A DNA stretch of 64,000 nucleotides from Symbiodinium kawagutii (Eukaryota; Sar; Dinophyceae; Suessiales; Symbiodiniaceae): assembly GCA_009767595.1 (NCBI GenBank), contig VSDK01018463.1, forward strand, positions 339,999-403,998. Direction: 5' to 3'. Positions 60,556 to 64,000 of this stretch are shown one piece after another. The translations under genes were made by a program, and so were the position numbers. Position 1 is the stretch's first letter; every line of letters begins with the position of its first letter. The notes under the pieces were generated by a model that made no database searches, was not told the DNA's origin, and saw only the letters and a list, made by a program, of their open reading frames with translations.

Positions 60556-61364
60556 TAATTCCTATCTTTGGTCGTCTCTTCTGAGCTTGACCAACCCCTA
60601 TTTTGTAGAAATGGTTTTTTCATCAATCATGTTGGCAGCGTGCTGGCAATGAGAGGTCGTTTTGTAGTCAAGGTCTTGTGTTCGAAGCATGTCAAGCACC
60701 TTACCCGTCCCGGAGATCCAATTTTTGACAACCATCATTTTGTAGGGAGGTCCTACATTCCTTTTTGTAGCTACTGCACCGCTTTTCAACCTTGCTTTCA
60801 AATTCCCCTTCCCATTTCCGTGTCAGAAGGTGTTGTCAACAAACTGCGTCGGAGCCTGCTTGGCTTGGGCCCTGGCTGTTGTTGAGGGACGTTAAGGGTA
60901 TTTAGCCTAGCAATATTGCACATGAATACATGTGTGGTAAAGGTTCCGAGCGGGGGAACAATATATCTTAACATGCGTCCCCTTAGCATGGCTAGCCGGG
61001 AATCCAACAGTGGGAGGAGTTCAGCTCTTTACCTCTCGATTTGTTGAATTCCCAAGCCTCTCTCTGGGTTGAGCACTTTCTCCCATACTAGCGCCCTTCA
61101 CCGTGTGGGATCTATAGCATGAGAACAAAATGGGACAAGGGCTGGAGACACAGTGGGAGACAAAGGGATGGGAGACAAGTGGACGGAGACAAATGGTGAA
61201 CAGAAGGGGGGATGAACCAGCATTAAAGAAATTGAAATCAATGATTCGGTACGCAAGTACAAGAATGGATGTGTCAACTAGGATCAAATGGCTTCAATTT
61301 GTGCCAATTCACATGATTTTGTGTCGTCTATTTTGCCGCAGTATGAAACAGTTAGGCGCAACAA
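60556..61364. other. gene-free stretch
   Basis: Short open frames only, with no domain or repeat structure. GGAGACA words recur near 61142-61195. Confidence 0.35.
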
Positions 61365-61833
61365 TTGATTAAAACAACTACAGTGCACCCAAAGTTTTCC
61401 CATCCAAATCATGCAGCCCTAGAGAATAATGATGCCGCCTCACTTCATTACAACATGGTTTTTGGCCCATTCCAATTCCCAAACGCTGCAGGAATTCCAA
61501 GCAGGTGCGACGAACAAACACTTGAGCAGAAATATATGCCCGTTGGAACCTCCAGCCTTGACACGTTTGGAATGGAAAGGTTGAACACATCAGATTGCAA
61601 AGTGGCATGTACTCTTGGTCGCGGAAATGAATGTGTTATCAAGTGTTGGGAAGTGGGCCCTTATGTCGCAAAACTGCCGGTGGACAGATGGATTCCAGGT
61701 GCACTTTGTTGGTGCCCGCCGGGGCGTCCAGGAAATCCACGGCACAAGTGGTTGGCCAAATTTTGTTGCTTATGGTCGTTACAAAAACGTGGGAAATTGG
61801 GACGCCTTGGCCGTTGAAATGCAATTTGGATGA
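61365..61833 (+). CDS. weak Cys-containing ORFs, possibly a broken gene
   Basis: Two overlapping plus frames are open here: 61365-61817 (MERLNTSDCKVACTLGRGNE then CVIKCWEVGPYVAKL) and 61615-61833 (FVAYGRYKNVGNWDALAVEM). The two halves each look protein-like and could be one sequence split by a frameshift near 61690. No family was recognised. Confidence 0.3.
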
Positions 61834-63713
61834 GGCGTATCAATGATTTGCTGCGACTCGATAGCGTGAATTCTTTTGGTTTCACCCTTTCACCGGCGCC
61901 CACATGGGCTGCCTCCGGGCATGCAGGGATTCGACGCGATTCGATTGTTTTCGGAATACGTATTGTAATAAGTATGATATAGCGTAATTAGGTATTGATG
62001 GTATTGTTTGCGGAAACGCATTTTCAATTGTGCAATCTTTCGGTACGCTTCCGCCTTGGTTGATCCAAAATTTACCGAATGTGTGTCACCATTGGGAAGA
62101 AAAAACAAACAAATCCGTAACAAGGAGTTTTAATTGGCAGGTCCCCAGTTGGACGGAGTTTGGTTTTACCATGTGAAACAATAAGGGGCGATAACCCCCA
62201 GCACAGGTGTTCATATCAGATATATCAGTGGTGCCGTGCATGGTTAAAAGATTACGAAAAGAGAACAAAAAACGATAACAAAACATTACTAAAATTTGGT
62301 TGTCTAGACGTTTGTGCATTTTTACCCCTCTATATGCCTGAGTGTTCGTGGCAGGTTGGTTGTGGTTTGGTTTTTCAAACGCTAAACCGTAGGAAGCAAC
62401 GATAACGGGTCAAAAAAAGTAATTTTTACATCTGTTTTTTTCCCTCCCTCGGCGTCCATTAGTATTATATATTTAAAAATCCTACCGGATGGTCGCCTGC
62501 AAGAAGTTTGTTTAATTAGCCCTTGTTTATGCATTGTGTTGGCTTGATTCCGGAACGATTTCGCTGCAAATTTTTGTTTTTAATTTGTTTGATTTCTTTG
62601 ATTGTTTCCGTTTCTATCCACCCCAAAAAACGAGGCACCCTAGCACCGTAATGCACGGCCAGCAAACTCCCTTACCACCCTGCCGAGTGTAGGTTGGCAG
62701 GGTGGTAAAATTGGTTGACCGGGTGGTAGGGTGGAAAGCTGGTGGGGGGGGGCGAGTGGTAGGGTGGTTCGTTGGCCAGGCGTTAGGGGTTGTACTGGTG
62801 GGCTGGCATGGTGGTAGGGTGGTGAAGAGGTTGGAAACTCATCAACCATCAACCTTACTTCATTTTCCCTTTGCGGGCCGGGGAGGACAACAGTAGAGAC
62901 CATTCCTGACTTGTTTCACCTGCCATTTGGCTTGGACCCAGACATCCACTGTTTTGCCCTGAGCCCATTTGCAGAGATGCACCTTGGCGGAAAAGATGTT
63001 GCAATATCAAGGATGTCATAATCTTGAGGCATGCCACGAGGTTACGCACGCAGAGATCTTGTCGCATGAAAGGTGCAGCGAAAGGTGTTGAAAGCAATGA
63101 TTGGTCCTAATCTTGTGATCTTGAATTAGGTACTTTGACTGGGCAGATCTTGGTTTACATGGCGCAACCATAGTGTAGCGAGTGTAGCCATCCAATTTGG
63201 TGCATGCACTACCCATTGCCGGCGTGGAATGGGTAGGGGTTCGTCAGACAACACTACAGCACGGTTTCTTAAATGACATGCCTTGACTTCCTGTTGCATG
63301 AATTCCGCCGTGCGCCCCCCGGTATCGCACCAGTTTACTCCAGAGGTTTGTTGGAAAGTCAATTGGTTGGTTGACTTTTTTCTGACCCTGGAAATGAATT
63401 TTGTGATGTAGGGTCTCTGCTGGCAATGGTGATTTTTCAGATTGCTTCTGGATTGGTAGAAGTCAATGCTTTGTATGTGAATCCAGCAAATTGTTTCCCA
63501 GCCTCTCAATCAACTAGATTTTGGTTGGAATGTGTTTTGGCATGTCTTGATTTCAACGTCAAACTGCGAAACTTAATAGTAGTACGCAACAGATAAATGG
63601 ACACAAACGAAACACTGTAACAATGAAACTGCACCAGATTCTAGATTGAATTGTTCACTAGATTTAATCCTTGGAACCTTGAGCTGTGGCAATCAGACTG
63701 ATCTTTTTGGCAC
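61834..63713. other. gene-free stretch with a G-rich minisatellite
   Basis: Positions 62690-62830 are built from GGTGGTAGGGTGG and GTTGGCC-like words. The remainder is AT-rich and without recognisable genes. Confidence 0.4.
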
Positions 63714-63980
63714 ATGTTGATGATCGCTTCCCAGTTTGATGCCGTCAACGAGGCAGCAGCCACCGCAGTATTTTCGGAACCAAAATGGCCAGGTTGGATG
63801 GGATGGGTTTTGGCTTGTTGGGACTCGATCTTTAGATGCGTTGCTCCCATGGTCCAAGGATGTCCAAGGAAGACATGGGAATGTGATAGCCCATGGTGTT
63901 ATTTCGATTGTTGTGTTCTGACGCCAAATGTTCAAAGAACAATGGAGGATCTTGCCCTGAGATGCGAGAAACTTTCTTGA
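63714..63980 (+). CDS. candidate ORF at window end, unassigned
   Basis: 88 codons to TGA 63978-63980, with SQFDAVNEAAATAVFSEPKW and several Trp/Cys residues later. No known domain was recognised. The opposite strand is also open, so confidence is low. Confidence 0.25.
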   Translation: MLMIASQFDAVNEAAATAVFSEPKWPGWMGWVLACWDSIFRCVAPMVQGCPRKTWECDSPWCYFDCCVLTPNVQRTMEDLALRCEKLS

Positions 63981-64000
63981 GAAACCTGTAGAATTCACCA

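Noticed and set aside
1..64000. tRNA, rRNA or snRNA genes
   Set aside because: I looked for cloverleaf-like arms and conserved rRNA words and saw none I could support by eye. A covariance-model scan would be decisive.

Overview
The window reads as nuclear DNA of a dinoflagellate, most likely a Symbiodiniaceae-like species. The strongest evidence is a complete 22-base dinoflagellate spliced leader at 33346-33367. Supporting evidence is a set of intron-rich genes whose introns open with GT, GC or GA and close with AG, usually followed by G. Very small exons, a dense carpet of short inverted-repeat elements and abundant LINE-type retrotransposon sequence fit the same picture. No operons, Shine-Dalgarno sites or CRISPR arrays are present.

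Layout. (1) 1-2.5 kb holds exons of a plus-strand gene with a CUB-like domain (about 753-1755) plus one or two unassigned exons. (2) 2.5-16.4 kb is mostly repeats: several families of non-autonomous inverted-repeat elements (called A to G here), minisatellites and low-complexity DNA, with a few GC-rich coding-like islands. (3) 16.6-49.1 kb is one very long plus-strand gene for an HSL/fold-3 type alpha/beta-hydrolase. It can be pieced together from at least ten small exons carrying HGG, DYRLAPEH, GDSAGG and VGDxExxLDE motifs. (4) A complete seven-exon gene (17730-22944, 573 residues) lies inside hydrolase intron 17254-23579, on the same strand. It encodes a secreted DNase I-like (EEP) protein with a duplicated Cys/Trp module and a PAN/Apple-like domain. 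(5) A 13 kb non-LTR retrotransposon (33346 to about 46292) lies inside another hydrolase intron (30080-46372). It begins exactly with the spliced leader and carries, in order, a gag-like ORF, a Cys-rich and His/Asp-rich segment, a C5-cytosine DNA methyltransferase with motifs I, IV, VI, VIII, IX and X, two possible ubiquitin-like modules, a coiled coil, an EEP endonuclease, a reverse transcriptase, a CCHC finger and an RNase H. Frame changes and a 336-base assembly gap interrupt it. (6) 49.5-57.8 kb is mainly repeats with weak ORFs. (7) 57.9-60.5 kb holds two decayed copies of a different LINE in opposite orientations; the minus-strand copy has a 16-bp target-site duplication and a CAGA tail. 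(8) 60.6-64 kb has only weak candidates.

How the parts relate. The hydrolase gene is the backbone of the middle of the window. Its introns have absorbed a whole secreted-protein gene, a full-length retrotransposon and many short inverted-repeat elements. One such element, with TIR CAAGGTGGGCCCC, sits exactly where a splice donor of the nested gene begins. The methyltransferase-bearing retrotransposon with a genomic spliced leader is the most interesting object. It suggests that its trans-spliced mRNA was the template copied back into the genome, and that the element carries a DNA-methylation function. Exon models were built by eye from protein motifs, reading phase and splice sites, and have no transcript support.
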